Source: Nitrospira sp. (lineage in GTDB: Bacteria > Nitrospirota > Nitrospiria > Nitrospirales > Nitrospiraceae). Taken from it: DNA of 64,000 bases. Made by a program: the position numbers and the translations under genes. The first letter of the stretch is position 1; every line of letters starts with the position of its first letter. Shown here piece by piece: positions 9,392-17,910 of the stretch. The DNA lies in assembly GCA_024760545.1 (NCBI GenBank), contig CP060501.1, positions 3,426,036 through 3,490,035 on the forward strand. The letters run 5' to 3'. Below the pieces are notes generated by a model, which had not been told where the DNA came from, did no database searches, and saw only the letters and a list, made by a program, of their open reading frames with translations.

Positions 9392-9868
9392 CTATGGCCT
9401 GCCGAACAGTAATTTTGTTCCTTTTTCGATCTTGTACCCATCAATCGTACCACCTGCAATCTCGAGGACGTACACGGCATTATCGCTATTCGGACGATAT
9501 TGAGGACATGAATCGTCGGTCTTGGTGCAAATCGGCACGTTCCGTTCGACATGCGTGACTCGCTTTTTATCGTCCAACCAGATCAGATCGAGCGCAATCT
9601 TGGTATTCTTCATCCAAAATGACCACGCCTGGGGTTCGCTAAAAAAGAACAACATCCCATGGTCTTTCTCGAGGTGATCCCGGTACATGAGGCCCTGAGC
9701 ACGCTTTCTCGGCGTGTCGGCGATTTCGGCCTGAATGGTGACGCCTGAAGGAGTCTGGATCGAGACGAGCCCGGAATCGGCCGCGAGACCGATTGGAATA
9801 GTGCCGAAGAGTGACCCGGTGAACACCAAGGCGCAAAGAGCGAGGAACGTAGGAGCCCTGCCACACAT
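9392..9868 (-). CDS. secreted DUF192 family protein
   Basis: A 158-residue protein with an N-terminal signal peptide (about residues 1-30, ending in GLAADS) and a DUF192 domain. Family hallmarks are RAQGLMYRDHLEKDHGMLFFF, SFWMKNTKIALDLIWLD and VLEIAGGTIDGYKIEKGTKL. The domain is a small beta-barrel exported to the periplasm; its biochemical role is not established. Two cysteines (in PICTKTDDSCPQY) may form a disulphide. It converges with rel across a 23-base gap. Confidence 0.85.
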   Translation of the reverse strand: MCGRAPTFLALCALVFTGSLFGTIPIGLAADSGLVSIQTPSGVTIQAEIADTPRKRAQGLMYRDHLEKDHGMLFFFSEPQAWSFWMKNTKIALDLIWLDDKKRVTHVERNVPICTKTDDSCPQYRPNSDNAVYVLEIAGGTIDGYKIEKGTKLLFGRP

Positions 9869-10011
9869 GAGCGCATCGTAATGATCGCTTCCTCTTCAGT
9901 CAAGGAGGCCATCCGATGAAAATGGCGGCCGGCCCGTCTCCGGTTCCGCGAATATTGCAATCATGTCGGAGGTTGTGCCATCCTCCAGCCGGATTCGACA
10001 GAGAGGAAACT

Positions 10012-10197
10012 ATGCAAGAAAAGCGGCGGGTGCTCTATAAAAAAGGAGTGTTCGTGTGTCCAGGATGTCGCCAGTCTTACGTCCAGGAGAAATGGATTGA
10101 AGAATGGCGGATTCGTTGCCATCGCTGTACGTATCGTGGAACGCTGACGGAAGTGTCGGTCGAAGAACACATGGAGGAAGAAACGTTTCGGCACTAG
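10012..10197 (+). CDS. small zinc-ribbon-like protein
   Basis: A 61-residue cytoplasmic protein with two CxxC pairs (CPGCRQSY and CHRCTYRG) spaced as in a zinc ribbon, between basic and acidic ends. The ATG at 10012 follows GAGAGGAAACT; the frame is open about 96 bases further upstream, but that part has low-complexity shadow composition. Function is unknown. Such proteins bind zinc structurally and often contact nucleic acid or act as regulators, which is only inference here. The flavodoxin-like gene follows 36 bases later on the same strand. Confidence 0.65.
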   Translation: MQEKRRVLYKKGVFVCPGCRQSYVQEKWIEEWRIRCHRCTYRGTLTEVSVEEHMEEETFRH

Positions 10198-10233
10198 CGC
10201 CTCTCGTTTCTCCCATAGCCAGGTCGTAACGTT

Positions 10234-10875
10234 GTGTCATCACATCCCGCACGGACCGCTACCCTGAGTGAGTGGCGGCGTTTCTTGGCCGTCGCGCTGA
10301 TGTTGGTCACGGTTTTCGTCGGCTGCGTATCGAAATCTTTAGCAGACGAAGCCTCACCGCCGATCAAAATCCTCGTGACCTACCATTCTCTCTCGGGAAA
10401 CACCGAACGTATGGCAGAAGCAGTGGTCGCCGGCGCACGATCCGTCTCGGGCACCGAGGTTGTGGTCAAGCGTGTCGGACAGGTGACCGCAGAAGAACTA
10501 TTTGCCGCCGATGCGGTGGTCGTCGGCTCGCCCGTGTATTGGTCCAACATGTCAGGGGAGGTAAAAACCTTCTTCGATAACTGGCAATTCAAGTTCGGTG
10601 TGTTTCCTGAATTCAAGATGAAGAACAAGGTTGGGGCGGCCTTCGCCACTGGAGGGCAAATCTCAGGTGGTAAGGAAGTCACCATGTTGACTATTCTCGC
10701 CGCAATGCTTGGGAATCAAATGATTGTGGTGAGCGGCGGTGGTGCGTTCGGAGCGTCGGCGACAACTGAGGGTGACAGCCCAGGGATCGATAATAAGGAG
10801 ATTGGAGAGGCCAAAGCGTTAGGCCAACGTGTGGCCGAGGTCACGAAGCTCGTCAGAGTCGGTTCGCCGCGTTGA
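10234..10875 (+). CDS. membrane-targeted flavodoxin/WrbA-like protein
   Basis: A 213-residue flavodoxin-fold protein, probably an FMN-binding NAD(P)H:quinone oxidoreductase. Signature segments are ILVTYHSLSGNTERMAEAV (phosphate loop), DAVVVGSPVYWSNMSGEVK and GGAFGASATTEGDSP, the last two typical of WrbA. Unusually for the family, an N-terminal hydrophobic segment (FLAVALMLVTVFVGCVS) looks like a signal peptide, possibly a lipoprotein signal with Cys near residue 31, which would place a cytosolic-type fold outside the membrane. The GTG start at 10234 has a weak ribosome site. Export is inferred from the N-terminus only. Confidence 0.75.
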   Translation: MSSHPARTATLSEWRRFLAVALMLVTVFVGCVSKSLADEASPPIKILVTYHSLSGNTERMAEAVVAGARSVSGTEVVVKRVGQVTAEELFAADAVVVGSPVYWSNMSGEVKTFFDNWQFKFGVFPEFKMKNKVGAAFATGGQISGGKEVTMLTILAAMLGNQMIVVSGGGAFGASATTEGDSPGIDNKEIGEAKALGQRVAEVTKLVRVGSPR

Positions 10876-10925
10876 ATTGTTCTGTGAGAGAGGCGAGGAA
10901 GGAATACGGAATCTCTTCTCGTAAA

Positions 10926-10939
10926 CCGGCACGTGCCGG
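10926..10939. repeat. perfect 14-base palindrome between convergent genes
   Basis: CCGGCACGTGCCGG lies between the convergent flavodoxin-like and bfd genes. It lacks a following T-run, so it is not a clear intrinsic terminator. It may be a bidirectional pause hairpin or a protein site. Confidence 0.35.
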
Positions 10940-10949
10940 GAAACGATAG

Positions 10950-11147
10950 TTAACGGTCCACAGTGCTGGTCGCTGCCCCCTGGACCGCGATCTCTACAAA
11001 TTCATGAATGTTCCTCGCGCAGCGGCCGCAACTGCCGCTTTGCTTGAGGCCAAACTTGGATTTGAGCTGACAGGGCATCACAAATCCTGCTCGCCCTGCC
11101 TCACGAACATCCGCTTCTGTAATTCCTTTGCACAAGCAAACGTACAT
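10950..11147 (-). CDS. bfd: bacterioferritin-associated ferredoxin-like [2Fe-2S] protein
   Basis: A 65-residue BFD-like protein. It starts MYVCLCKGIT and ends its core with CGRC; the four cysteines in C-x-C and C-x2-C arrangement would hold a [2Fe-2S] cluster. In characterised bacteria Bfd binds bacterioferritin and supplies electrons to release stored iron. No bacterioferritin gene is in the window. The upstream region carries a promoter with a Fur-like palindrome over the -10, which fits iron repression. A general BFD-like ferredoxin domain protein is the alternative. Confidence 0.85.
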   Translation of the reverse strand: MYVCLCKGITEADVREAGRAGFVMPCQLKSKFGLKQSGSCGRCARNIHEFVEIAVQGAATSTVDR

Positions 11148-11169
11148 CTTTCCTCCAGATGAACGATTA

Positions 11170-11184
11170 TGAGAAGCATTCTCA
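11170..11184. promoter_or_regulatory. probable Fur box upstream of bfd
   Basis: TGAGAAGCATTCTCA is an inverted repeat with 6-base arms and resembles the 7-1-7 Fur consensus (TGATAATNATTATCA). It begins where the predicted minus-strand -10 element ends, a position suited to iron-dependent repression of bfd. Confidence 0.5.
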
Positions 11185-11212
11185 GTATGTCATGACTTCG
11201 AGACTTTGTCAA
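11184..11212 (-). promoter_or_regulatory. promoter of bfd
   Basis: Read on the minus strand: TTGACA (11212-11207), a 17-base spacer and CATACT (11189-11184). The start of transcription would fall in or beside the Fur-like palindrome. Confidence 0.55.
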
Positions 11213-11271
11213 GTCCTTCACGGCGGACAACCTGAATCCAGAATTCACTTTGCAGATTCAGCAGATAGGGG

Positions 11272-13071
11272 CTAGGAGAGGGTCTGTTCGAGCTGATCAA
11301 CCATATCTCGGACGGTATTGAATCCCGACTGCCAGAAGGCCTCTGACCCCATATCGACACCCACCTTGCTCAGGATGTCTTGCGGTGACTGGGATCCGCC
11401 GGTTGCGAGCAGGTCGAGATATTTCGGAATGAATGACTCTCCTTGCTCTTTATACATGCGGTAAAGAGCCAACACGAGCAGATTTCCGAAGCTATATGCA
11501 TAGCAGTAGAACGGGCTGGCGAAGATATGGGGAATCGTGATCCACTCCCATTGAAACTCGTCCGACACCTGTACGCTCTTGCCGAATTGCTGCCTCAGTT
11601 CCGCCAAATAGGCCTGCGCCAGCTGATCGCCCGTCGCACCGTCCGCCACCATGTGGTGGGCCATCTTTTCAAACCGAACGAAATAGGCCTGGCGTAGGAC
11701 GGTGGCATAGATATCATCCAACTGATTGAGGAGCAGACCCTGTCGTACCGCCTTGTTTCGCTCTTGCGAGATCAGCGCATCTGAGAGAATGCGTTCGCCG
11801 AAGACCGATGCGGTTTCTGCCAATGGGAGTGTCGAATGAAAGGTATAGACCGAATGGTCTTTTGCCATCATCCCATGGACGGCATGGCCAAGTTCGTGGG
11901 CCATGGTGGCGATGTCTCGGGCTTCACCCGTGAAATTCAACATGACATAAGGGGTCAGGCCCGGTGCTACACTATAGCAGTAAGCACCGCCTAGCTTACC
12001 AGGGCGTGTTGGTCCATCGATATGCCGGGCTCGAAAGACCTCTTCGGCCAGATCTGCCAGGCGGGGAGAAAACTCGCGATAGGCCTCGAGTACCATTGCG
12101 ACGGCATCGACGTACCTATACTTCTTTGCCTCTACCCGATGGGGCGCATAAATGTGATATCGGCTCATCGGCCTGAGTTTGCAGATCTTCGCTTTCAACC
12201 TGAAGTACGCATGGAAGATATCGGCATTCTTCGCGCACGTCTCCAACAGGACATCAACCGCGTGATCCGGAATATCATTGCCGAGATTGCGAGTGGCAAT
12301 GGGAGAGGAGAACTTCCGAAGTCCTACGTTCTCGGATTTCCAATCGTTGACGAGTGTTCGATACATCTCCCCGAGTAGATCGCGTTGCGTGGAAAATACG
12401 CGGTAGAGTTCTTTGTAAGCGGCCTGCCGGACAGCAGCCTTGGGGCTCCGGACGTAGCTCATGAGTTCTTCGCGGTTCATGGAGCGCGTCTTCCCGCCGA
12501 TCCTCATCGTAAAAGTCATCCCGTTAGTCACCACGTCATAGAATGTATTGACAGCGCTGCGTCCGGTGACATTCTTCACATTGATGATTTTCTCTTCCGG
12601 TTCGGAAAGCGTATGAGGCTTATAGCGTCTGATCGTCTGCAAGTAATATCGCAGGTCACCGGTATCGGCCATCAGTCGCTCGGCATTGACATCGTCAACT
12701 CCCTGCCACCACAGATCGAAGAAGAGCAGGCGATTGTTCAGCGCGGTGAGTCGCTCCTCCACTTGTGTCTTGAATGAGCGTGACGTCGCATATTTAGTGT
12801 TTTCTGAGAACCACAGGTAGGCGAACGCGCCAAGCCGAGCTGAGCCCTCTGCGATCGACTCGGTGTGCTTCAGAATCGCTCGGAACTCATCGCTGGCCAT
12901 TGTCGCCTGCAGCTGAGGACGAACCGACTCGACTTGCCTGACTCGTGCATCAAGATCCGCCAAGTGCCGTTCCAAGTCCTTCAATGGGTCTTTAACAAGG
13001 TGAGTGAGATCCCACTGGTCTGATACCGTGGAACCGGAATGTTTACGTCGAACGGGACGTCGAGCGGCCAT
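11272..13071 (-). CDS. pepF: oligoendopeptidase F (M3 metallopeptidase)
   Basis: A 599-residue cytosolic zinc oligopeptidase of the M3B family. The zinc site HELGH begins at His392 (HELGHAVHGMM), with a downstream Glu in LAETASVFGE as third ligand region. The N-terminal helical part (DQWDLTHLVKDPLKDLE) and the C-terminal FYCYAYSFGNLLVLALY segment are typical of PepF. Members cleave 6-20-residue peptides and recycle proteasome or protease products, which makes it a plausible partner of the proteasome here by inference. ATG at 13071 is preferred over TTG at 13077 because AAGGAG is then 7 bases upstream. Confidence 0.93.
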   Translation of the reverse strand: MAARRPVRRKHSGSTVSDQWDLTHLVKDPLKDLERHLADLDARVRQVESVRPQLQATMASDEFRAILKHTESIAEGSARLGAFAYLWFSENTKYATSRSFKTQVEERLTALNNRLLFFDLWWQGVDDVNAERLMADTGDLRYYLQTIRRYKPHTLSEPEEKIINVKNVTGRSAVNTFYDVVTNGMTFTMRIGGKTRSMNREELMSYVRSPKAAVRQAAYKELYRVFSTQRDLLGEMYRTLVNDWKSENVGLRKFSSPIATRNLGNDIPDHAVDVLLETCAKNADIFHAYFRLKAKICKLRPMSRYHIYAPHRVEAKKYRYVDAVAMVLEAYREFSPRLADLAEEVFRARHIDGPTRPGKLGGAYCYSVAPGLTPYVMLNFTGEARDIATMAHELGHAVHGMMAKDHSVYTFHSTLPLAETASVFGERILSDALISQERNKAVRQGLLLNQLDDIYATVLRQAYFVRFEKMAHHMVADGATGDQLAQAYLAELRQQFGKSVQVSDEFQWEWITIPHIFASPFYCYAYSFGNLLVLALYRMYKEQGESFIPKYLDLLATGGSQSPQDILSKVGVDMGSEAFWQSGFNTVRDMVDQLEQTLS

Positions 13072-13225
13072 TGCCAATCTCCTTACGTGAAGCTCATACC
13101 GTGGGCGCGCAGCATCTTATCACCAAGCTGCGCCGTGATTGGAGAAAATCCTCAAGCTTAAACAGAAATACAGCAGCGTTGACAGTCAATCGTCGAGATG
13201 CAAAAATCTCTTGAGCCGGTAAGAA

Positions 13226-13558
13226 ATGAACGAGCAGGAACTCCATCGTGTCGTTCAGTATGTGACCGCCAGCACGTCCTATGCGCGTGAGACCGTGGCG
13301 GATATCCTGCACACAGGTCTAGGCGAGCTGTCTACGCTGGCCACACATTCCACCAGATCATTCGAGCGAGATGCGCTGCTCGAATACGTGTCACAGTGGA
13401 CGATCAAACGAACGGGACAGCCGGAACCGTTGGTACGTGAAGTATTGGGTTGTGCTGGACGTTGGTTGGATGAAGCGTACGCTGAGATTGCCGCGCGACG
13501 GCCGGATATCTTGGGTGAGTCTCCGGAGGGCGACGAAGGCGGCGAGCCAGTGCCATGA
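13226..13558 (+). CDS. hypothetical helical protein
   Basis: A 110-residue, mostly helical, acidic soluble protein that I do not recognise. No signal peptide, cysteines in pairs or catalytic motif are visible. The C-terminus is a flexible acidic tail (GESPEGDEGGEPVP). A possible promoter, TTGACA at 13179 with AAAAAT 17 bases later, lies just upstream. It is followed 51 bases later by another unknown gene on the same strand, so the two may form a small unit. Confidence 0.6.
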   Translation: MNEQELHRVVQYVTASTSYARETVADILHTGLGELSTLATHSTRSFERDALLEYVSQWTIKRTGQPEPLVREVLGCAGRWLDEAYAEIAARRPDILGESPEGDEGGEPVP

Positions 13559-13609
13559 CCGGCTTCGGTCCTCCGCGAGCCGGCGTCTCACGGGACAGGG
13601 GAGGGCGCG

Positions 13610-14458
13610 ATGACATCCTGGCGGCCTCGACGCACGATCAAACTGCGTTCCCGCTTGTACGGCTTTCATGGTATCTCTGTGATAACTGCCAAGCGTCACC
13701 CCCAGCAGGGGCTTTCTCGCCATCTCAATGACCATTGGAATCTGCTGCATCGACATTGTGCAGATCATTCAAGCCGTCTTCGACTCGGGCGACTTCTTTA
13801 TCGTCTGACCCATCACGATTCCGGCGTGCAAGAATCCGCCTTGGCGGAGGTGGAGTTGGCCACGCAGCTGATCCGTGCCGGACTCCACGTCGCATTTCTG
13901 CCTGAGTCGCTAGCTCGAACAGCCGACCTTGAATGTCGCCATGAATCGGAACGGTTTTTTGTAGAGGTGACGGCGATGATCGGTTCCGCCGAACGACGAC
14001 GGCTTCCGCTTCGTGTAGCCATGAATGACGAAGAACACGGTGTGGAAACAGATCGTGGCGTGCTGTTGATCCATCGAATCTTGGCTCGCATCAGACAAAA
14101 GGCCAAGCAGCTTGCCGACTACTGCGAACCGGTAATTTTGAGCATCTCGATTCCGAGGGCGGACCTTCGGGGTGGGCATCAAGGACGGCGAGAGCAGATT
14201 CGAATGGACGTGAAAGCCCTAGCCGGTTCCATAACCGTTGATCTGATGAAACTTCGACATCTCAGCGCTGTCCTGATCTCGCTCTGGGATGTGGAGCCGA
14301 TTCCCTCGCGCGCGGCGTTGAGGCTTGCGAATGTCGAGGTGATCGAACGGGCCAAGCACCAGCAGACTCAGCCGCGCGTCCGCCTGCTGATTCTGAACCC
14401 CAGAGCTTCAGTTCCGCTCTCCGAAGCTCAGGATGCCTCAGTCAGGCAAACGTTGTAG
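13610..14458 (+). CDS. unknown protein with PD-(D/E)XK nuclease-like pattern
   Basis: A 282-residue protein with a very basic N-terminus. The middle (about residues 78-125) has an ordered pattern typical of restriction-endonuclease-like folds: a helix with Glu (LAEVELATQLIRAG), a strand (HVAFLPES), then TADLEC with a buried Asp and FFVEVTAM with the E-x-T variant of the E-x-K motif. Later strands (LSAVLISLWDVE and VRLLILNPR) would complete the sheet. This is pattern recognition, not a family match; the catalytic Lys is replaced. The neighbour at 13226 is also unknown. It could be a repair or defence nuclease or an inactive relative. Confidence 0.55.
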   Translation: MTSWRPRRTIKLRSRLYGFHGISVITAKRHPQQGLSRHLNDHWNLLHRHCADHSSRLRLGRLLYRLTHHDSGVQESALAEVELATQLIRAGLHVAFLPESLARTADLECRHESERFFVEVTAMIGSAERRRLPLRVAMNDEEHGVETDRGVLLIHRILARIRQKAKQLADYCEPVILSISIPRADLRGGHQGRREQIRMDVKALAGSITVDLMKLRHLSAVLISLWDVEPIPSRAALRLANVEVIERAKHQQTQPRVRLLILNPRASVPLSEAQDASVRQTL

Positions 14459-14476
14459 CTCCTTCGCCATGTGGTG

Positions 14477-15070
14477 TTATCTTGGCGCCTCCCGCGCATT
14501 GTAAATGCGGCCTCCGGCTTGCTGATAACGCTGGAAGACGGCGATGGCCTCTTTGCGGCAAACGTCTCGGGTCACGGAGACCCCGCGTTGTTCAAATGCC
14601 GCCACCCAGTTCCTGGGTTTGGGTCCTTCGTCGAACCCGATCGCTGCGGCATCGCGACTCCTGGCGCCGCAGACAATCTTGCGAACACCAGACCAAAGGA
14701 TTGCGCCATAACACATGGCGCACGGCTCACAACTGGTGATCAGCTCGAGTTTCGGCAGGCCGGCCGCGCTGAGATCAAAGTGTCCCAGGATGCGGTGCGC
14801 ATTCGCCAGCGCAACTGTTTCGGCGTGAGCAAGCGAGCAATTCGACGATTCGACGAGATTCACGCCCACAGTGACGAGGCGCCCGGTTCGAGGTTCAAAG
14901 ATCGCCGCGCCGAACGGCCCGCCGGTCTTGGACGTCACATTGGTCATCGCAAGCTGGATGACAAATCGCATGCGATCGACAGCAGCAACAATGCGTGTCT
15001 GCCGGCGCGCAAAACGGATGGCCCAGGCTGGAAGGCGAAACGGAGAAGCGGACGATAATCCGGATTTCAC
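14477..15070 (-). CDS. nucleoside/guanine deaminase-like zinc enzyme
   Basis: A 197-residue member of the CMP/dCMP deaminase superfamily, closest in pattern to guanine and nucleoside deaminases. Zinc and proton-shuttle residues are intact: AHAETVALANAH supplies His and the catalytic Glu, and TSCEPCAMCYGA supplies the two Cys ligands. Family features GPFGAAIFE and the ending AGGRIYNAR also match. The GTG at 15070 is chosen because it overlaps the stop of the upstream TPR gene (GTGA); the frame is open further upstream but only inside that gene. The extra 35-40 N-terminal residues are basic and not typical; an ATG before RFVIQLAM is an alternative start. Confidence 0.82.
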   Translation of the reverse strand: MKSGLSSASPFRLPAWAIRFARRQTRIVAAVDRMRFVIQLAMTNVTSKTGGPFGAAIFEPRTGRLVTVGVNLVESSNCSLAHAETVALANAHRILGHFDLSAAGLPKLELITSCEPCAMCYGAILWSGVRKIVCGARSRDAAAIGFDEGPKPRNWVAAFEQRGVSVTRDVCRKEAIAVFQRYQQAGGRIYNAREAPR

Positions 15071-15384
15071 GACGCGAGAGAAAGCTTTAACGCATCGAGA
15101 TGCTTCGTGACCATGGCATCGCCGTTTTTGGTGGATACGTCGATGCCTGTCGCGCAGACGGTTCGGCATTCTTCCACGCGTCCGAGCTTCTGGAGTGATT
15201 GGGCAAGTGCGAGATATGCGGCCGAATAGGTCGGTTTCACCGTGACGCACTGACGCAAGGATTTGGCCGCTTCTTCGAAATTGCCGTCATCCATATAGGC
15301 TTTCCCCAAGCCGAACCAGGCCACATCATCGTTGGGATCTATGGCCAGAAGCTTCTTGAGTGGTTCAATCCGGGGATTGGGCAT
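15067..15384 (-). CDS. small tetratricopeptide-repeat protein
   Basis: A 105-residue protein made of two to three TPR units ([23 protein letters not shown], split here as [12 protein letters not shown] and NFEEAAKSL; then [20 protein letters not shown]). TPRs are helical pairs used for protein contact. No signal peptide is seen, so it is probably cytosolic. Its stop overlaps the deaminase start, so the two are coupled. A specific partner cannot be named. Confidence 0.8.
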   Translation of the reverse strand: MPNPRIEPLKKLLAIDPNDDVAWFGLGKAYMDDGNFEEAAKSLRQCVTVKPTYSAAYLALAQSLQKLGRVEECRTVCATGIDVSTKNGDAMVTKHLDALKLSLAS

Positions 15385-15506
15385 TGCGTTACTCCTTATC
15401 GCGATCTCTGGCGGACGGTATCATGCGCATCGCGCATTGTCTATGGCGTTTTCTGCATGATAATCTGAGCGAGTTCCTGTCTCTCGTTCATGTTTATGGT
15501 TATGTG

Positions 15507-16451
15507 ATGGGAAGAACCGGTCTCGTCTATCATCCGGCCTATCTTGAGCATGACATGGGATCCGGACATCCGGAGTCTCCCAATCGGCTGCGTGCCATTA
15601 TGCAGCAGTTGGAACAGAGCGGAACTACAGCTCGGTTGGTTCGGATCGAGCCGCGAAGAGCTGAAGATGAATGGATTACACGAATTCATAGTCCCAGCTA
15701 TGTTGCGGCGCTCAATCGAGTATCTCCTGACACCGGGCGCGTCTCGCTGGACCCCGATACATCAATGTCGCCCGGCTCGTTGAATGCTGCCTATTATTCG
15801 GCGGGAGGAGCCTTGGCGGCGGTCGATGCAATCATGACGCATCAAGTTGATCACGTGTTCTGTGCCGTCCGGCCTCCCGGCCACCATGCCGAAGCCGGGA
15901 GGGCGATGGGGTTCTGTCTCTTCAACAACGTCGCGATCGCGGCGCGCTATGCTCAAAAGAAGTACGGGCTCAGCCGAGTGCTGATCGTCGACTGGGACGT
16001 CCATCATGGGAATGGGACGCAGCATAGCTTTGAAGAGGATCCGTCCGTGTTATTCTTCAGCACGCATCAGTCTCCCCATTATCCCGGCACCGGGCGAGCG
16101 ACGGAACGAGGCCAGGGAGCGGGAGAAGGATTTACAATCAATGTGCCGATGGAGTCCGGTGAGGGAGATGACGAGTATCGCGCGGTCTTTCAGAAAGCAT
16201 TAGTGCCTGCGGCCGAGGCGTTCAAACCGGAATTTGTCATCATCTCGGCGGGATTCGACGCGCACAAAGATGATCCCTTGGCGAGCATGGCATTGACTGA
16301 GGCGGGCTATGCGGATTTGACGGACATTGTAGTGGGGATCGCCAAGCGCCATGCGAAAGGTCGCATTCTCTCTTCACTTGAAGGCGGGTATAATCTGACG
16401 GCATTGGCCGCGTCGGTCCACGCACACATCGAGGCGCTTGTGAACGCCTGA
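15507..16451 (+). CDS. histone deacetylase-family amidohydrolase (AcuC/APAH-like)
   Basis: A 314-residue zinc amidohydrolase of the arginase/deacetylase fold. Catalytic and metal motifs are intact: [20 protein letters not shown] (general-base histidines), [12 protein letters not shown] (Asp and His ligands), [12 protein letters not shown], and [13 protein letters not shown] (Asp ligand). Bacterial members deacetylate acetylpolyamines, acetyl-lysine (AcuC) or other acetamides; which one applies is not visible. The ATG at 15507 begins the conserved [14 protein letters not shown]; the upstream in-frame extension is not conserved-looking. It diverges from the TPR gene and is followed by a sulfurtransferase 32 bases later. 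Confidence 0.9.
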   Translation: MGRTGLVYHPAYLEHDMGSGHPESPNRLRAIMQQLEQSGTTARLVRIEPRRAEDEWITRIHSPSYVAALNRVSPDTGRVSLDPDTSMSPGSLNAAYYSAGGALAAVDAIMTHQVDHVFCAVRPPGHHAEAGRAMGFCLFNNVAIAARYAQKKYGLSRVLIVDWDVHHGNGTQHSFEEDPSVLFFSTHQSPHYPGTGRATERGQGAGEGFTINVPMESGEGDDEYRAVFQKALVPAAEAFKPEFVIISAGFDAHKDDPLASMALTEAGYADLTDIVVGIAKRHAKGRILSSLEGGYNLTALAASVHAHIEALVNA

Positions 16452-16483
16452 ATGCAGACTGAAAATCATTGTGGGTGTATGAC

Positions 16484-17365
16484 ATGATGAAACATCCCCT
16501 GTTAATCGATACTGAGTCGTTGCAGCAGCAGCTTGGCCGGCCCGGCCTCGTCATCATCGACGTCCGTGGGAAGTCGGCGTACGAATTCGGCGGTCATATC
16601 CCCGGCGCTGTGCATTCGACATGGCATGAGTACAGCGATCCCAATGCCGTGCCGAAGGGGCTGCTGAATCCCGATCTTGGCCAAATTGAGCTGATCCTCC
16701 GTCGGCTGGGGATCAATCACGATAGCGACGTGGTGATGTACTCCAATCCGTTCGACAACTGGGGCGACGAAGGACGCATGTTTTGGATGTTGGAATATCT
16801 GGGGCACACACGACTTCGTATCTTAGACGGGGGGTGGGTGAAGTGGACAGCTGAGAAGCGGCCGTTCGAGCATGGACGTGTATCTCCCGCACTCGGAAAC
16901 TTCAAGTCGCAACCGGTGACGTCCTTGATCATGGTGAAAGACGACCTCAAGGCGGTCGTCAGGGGCCCGCATCCTGAGACGGCGATTCTGGACGCTCGCA
17001 GTCTTGAAGAATATCTCGGGAAAGAAATATCCGGCATTTCACGGTCCGGACACATCCCGTCGGCCATCCATGTGGCCTGGAATGGATTTTTGAACAAAGA
17101 CGCGACCGTCAAGGATCCGTCCGTAATCAAGGAAATGTTGGAAGCAAAGGGGATTCACGGCGGACAAAATGTGATCTGTTACTGCACCGGGGGCGTTCGG
17201 TCGGCCTGGCTTTATTTCATACTTAAATTCGTCGGGTATCCGAAACTCAGTAATTATCCAGGATCCTGGTGGGAGTGGAGTCGAGACTATGCGTGCCCGG
17301 TCGAAAAAGATCTTCACGCGCTGCAGAAAATCCTCGGATTCGATCCGGCGGCCAAACCTTCTTGA
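16484..17365 (+). CDS. two-domain rhodanese-type sulfurtransferase
   Basis: A 293-residue tandem rhodanese. The N-terminal domain (DVRGKSAYEFGGHIPGAVH) is the inactive regulatory half. The C-terminal domain carries the catalytic Cys in CYCTGGVRSAW, preceded by DARSLEEYLGKE and GHIPSAIHVAW. It transfers sulfane sulfur from thiosulfate or 3-mercaptopyruvate to cyanide or thiol acceptors. The active loop CTGGVRSA is closer to thiosulfate-type than to mercaptopyruvate-type (CGSGVTA). No signal peptide is seen, so cytosolic. ATG at 16484 or 16487 are both possible. The thi genes lie 28 kb away and need not be related. Confidence 0.88.
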   Translation: MMKHPLLIDTESLQQQLGRPGLVIIDVRGKSAYEFGGHIPGAVHSTWHEYSDPNAVPKGLLNPDLGQIELILRRLGINHDSDVVMYSNPFDNWGDEGRMFWMLEYLGHTRLRILDGGWVKWTAEKRPFEHGRVSPALGNFKSQPVTSLIMVKDDLKAVVRGPHPETAILDARSLEEYLGKEISGISRSGHIPSAIHVAWNGFLNKDATVKDPSVIKEMLEAKGIHGGQNVICYCTGGVRSAWLYFILKFVGYPKLSNYPGSWWEWSRDYACPVEKDLHALQKILGFDPAAKPS

Positions 17366-17391
17366 CACGTCCGACGAGCGCTGTGTAAGGT
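17362..17391 (+). promoter_or_regulatory. promoter of the SmbP-like gene
   Basis: TTGACA (17362-17367), an 18-base spacer and TAAGGT (17386-17391). The -10 and the next four bases match the pup promoter exactly. It overlaps the stop of the sulfurtransferase gene. Confidence 0.6.
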
Positions 17392-17450
17392 GAATTTTAG
17401 TCCATCAAACAATCTGCTGAGCAGCGAACACTAACCAGAAGGGGGACGCA

Positions 17451-17813
17451 ATGACCATGAAGATCCGTCAAAGCGCGTTGGTTGTGGCCGTGACCGGGAT
17501 GCTAGTGGGGATTCCGCTGTTCAGTGGGCTCGCCGTAGCAGGCTCACCGCCTGCCGGGAATAAACACATCAGTGAAGCAGTCGAACATGCGAGAGGCGCC
17601 GCGTCCCATGGGAAAGAAGGACATGCCGATGCGTGTGTCGAACATGCGACCGAAGCGCTCAAGCACGCGACAGCTGCTGGAATGAAAAATCCTCATCTGG
17701 AGGAAGGTGTGAAGCACTTAACGGAAGCTGTGAAGCATGGCAAGGCCGGACATGCCGAGGCCTGTACCGAACATGCCGAAGGAGGCGCTACGCACCTGGC
17801 AGAAGTAAAGTAG
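17451..17813 (+). CDS. SmbP-like small periplasmic metal-binding protein
   Basis: A 120-residue exported protein. A signal peptide (residues 1-31, ending GLAVAG) precedes a helical His-rich domain built from about four heptad-like repeats such as AVEHARGAASHGKEGHAD, LKHATAAG and AVKHGKAGHAEACTEHA. This layout matches SmbP of Nitrosomonas europaea, a four-helix periplasmic protein that binds copper and other divalent metals. Two Cys (DACVEH and EACTEH), absent from the classical SmbP, add possible ligands. It has its own promoter, a GGGGGA ribosome site and a strong terminator, so it is a single-gene unit. A role in copper or nickel buffering is inferred. Confidence 0.82.
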   Translation: MTMKIRQSALVVAVTGMLVGIPLFSGLAVAGSPPAGNKHISEAVEHARGAASHGKEGHADACVEHATEALKHATAAGMKNPHLEEGVKHLTEAVKHGKAGHAEACTEHAEGGATHLAEVK

Positions 17814-17859
17814 TGGACGTCGCCAGCCGCTAGCCTTCATTCAACACACGTGTTTCCAG

Positions 17860-17892
17860 GAACGGGCAGGGATGAGTCCCTGCCCGTTCTTG
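17860..17892 (+). terminator. intrinsic terminator after the SmbP-like gene
   Basis: A perfect 13-base stem (GAACGGGCAGGGA with TCCCTGCCCGTTC) and a 4-base TGAG loop, followed by TTGT. The T-run is short, but the stem is very stable. It lies just before the next gene's start. Confidence 0.75.
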
Positions 17893-17910
17893 TATGGGGC
17901 GGAGCTTACC

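Noticed and set aside
10926-10939. The palindrome as an intrinsic terminator
   Set aside because: There is no T-run on either side.
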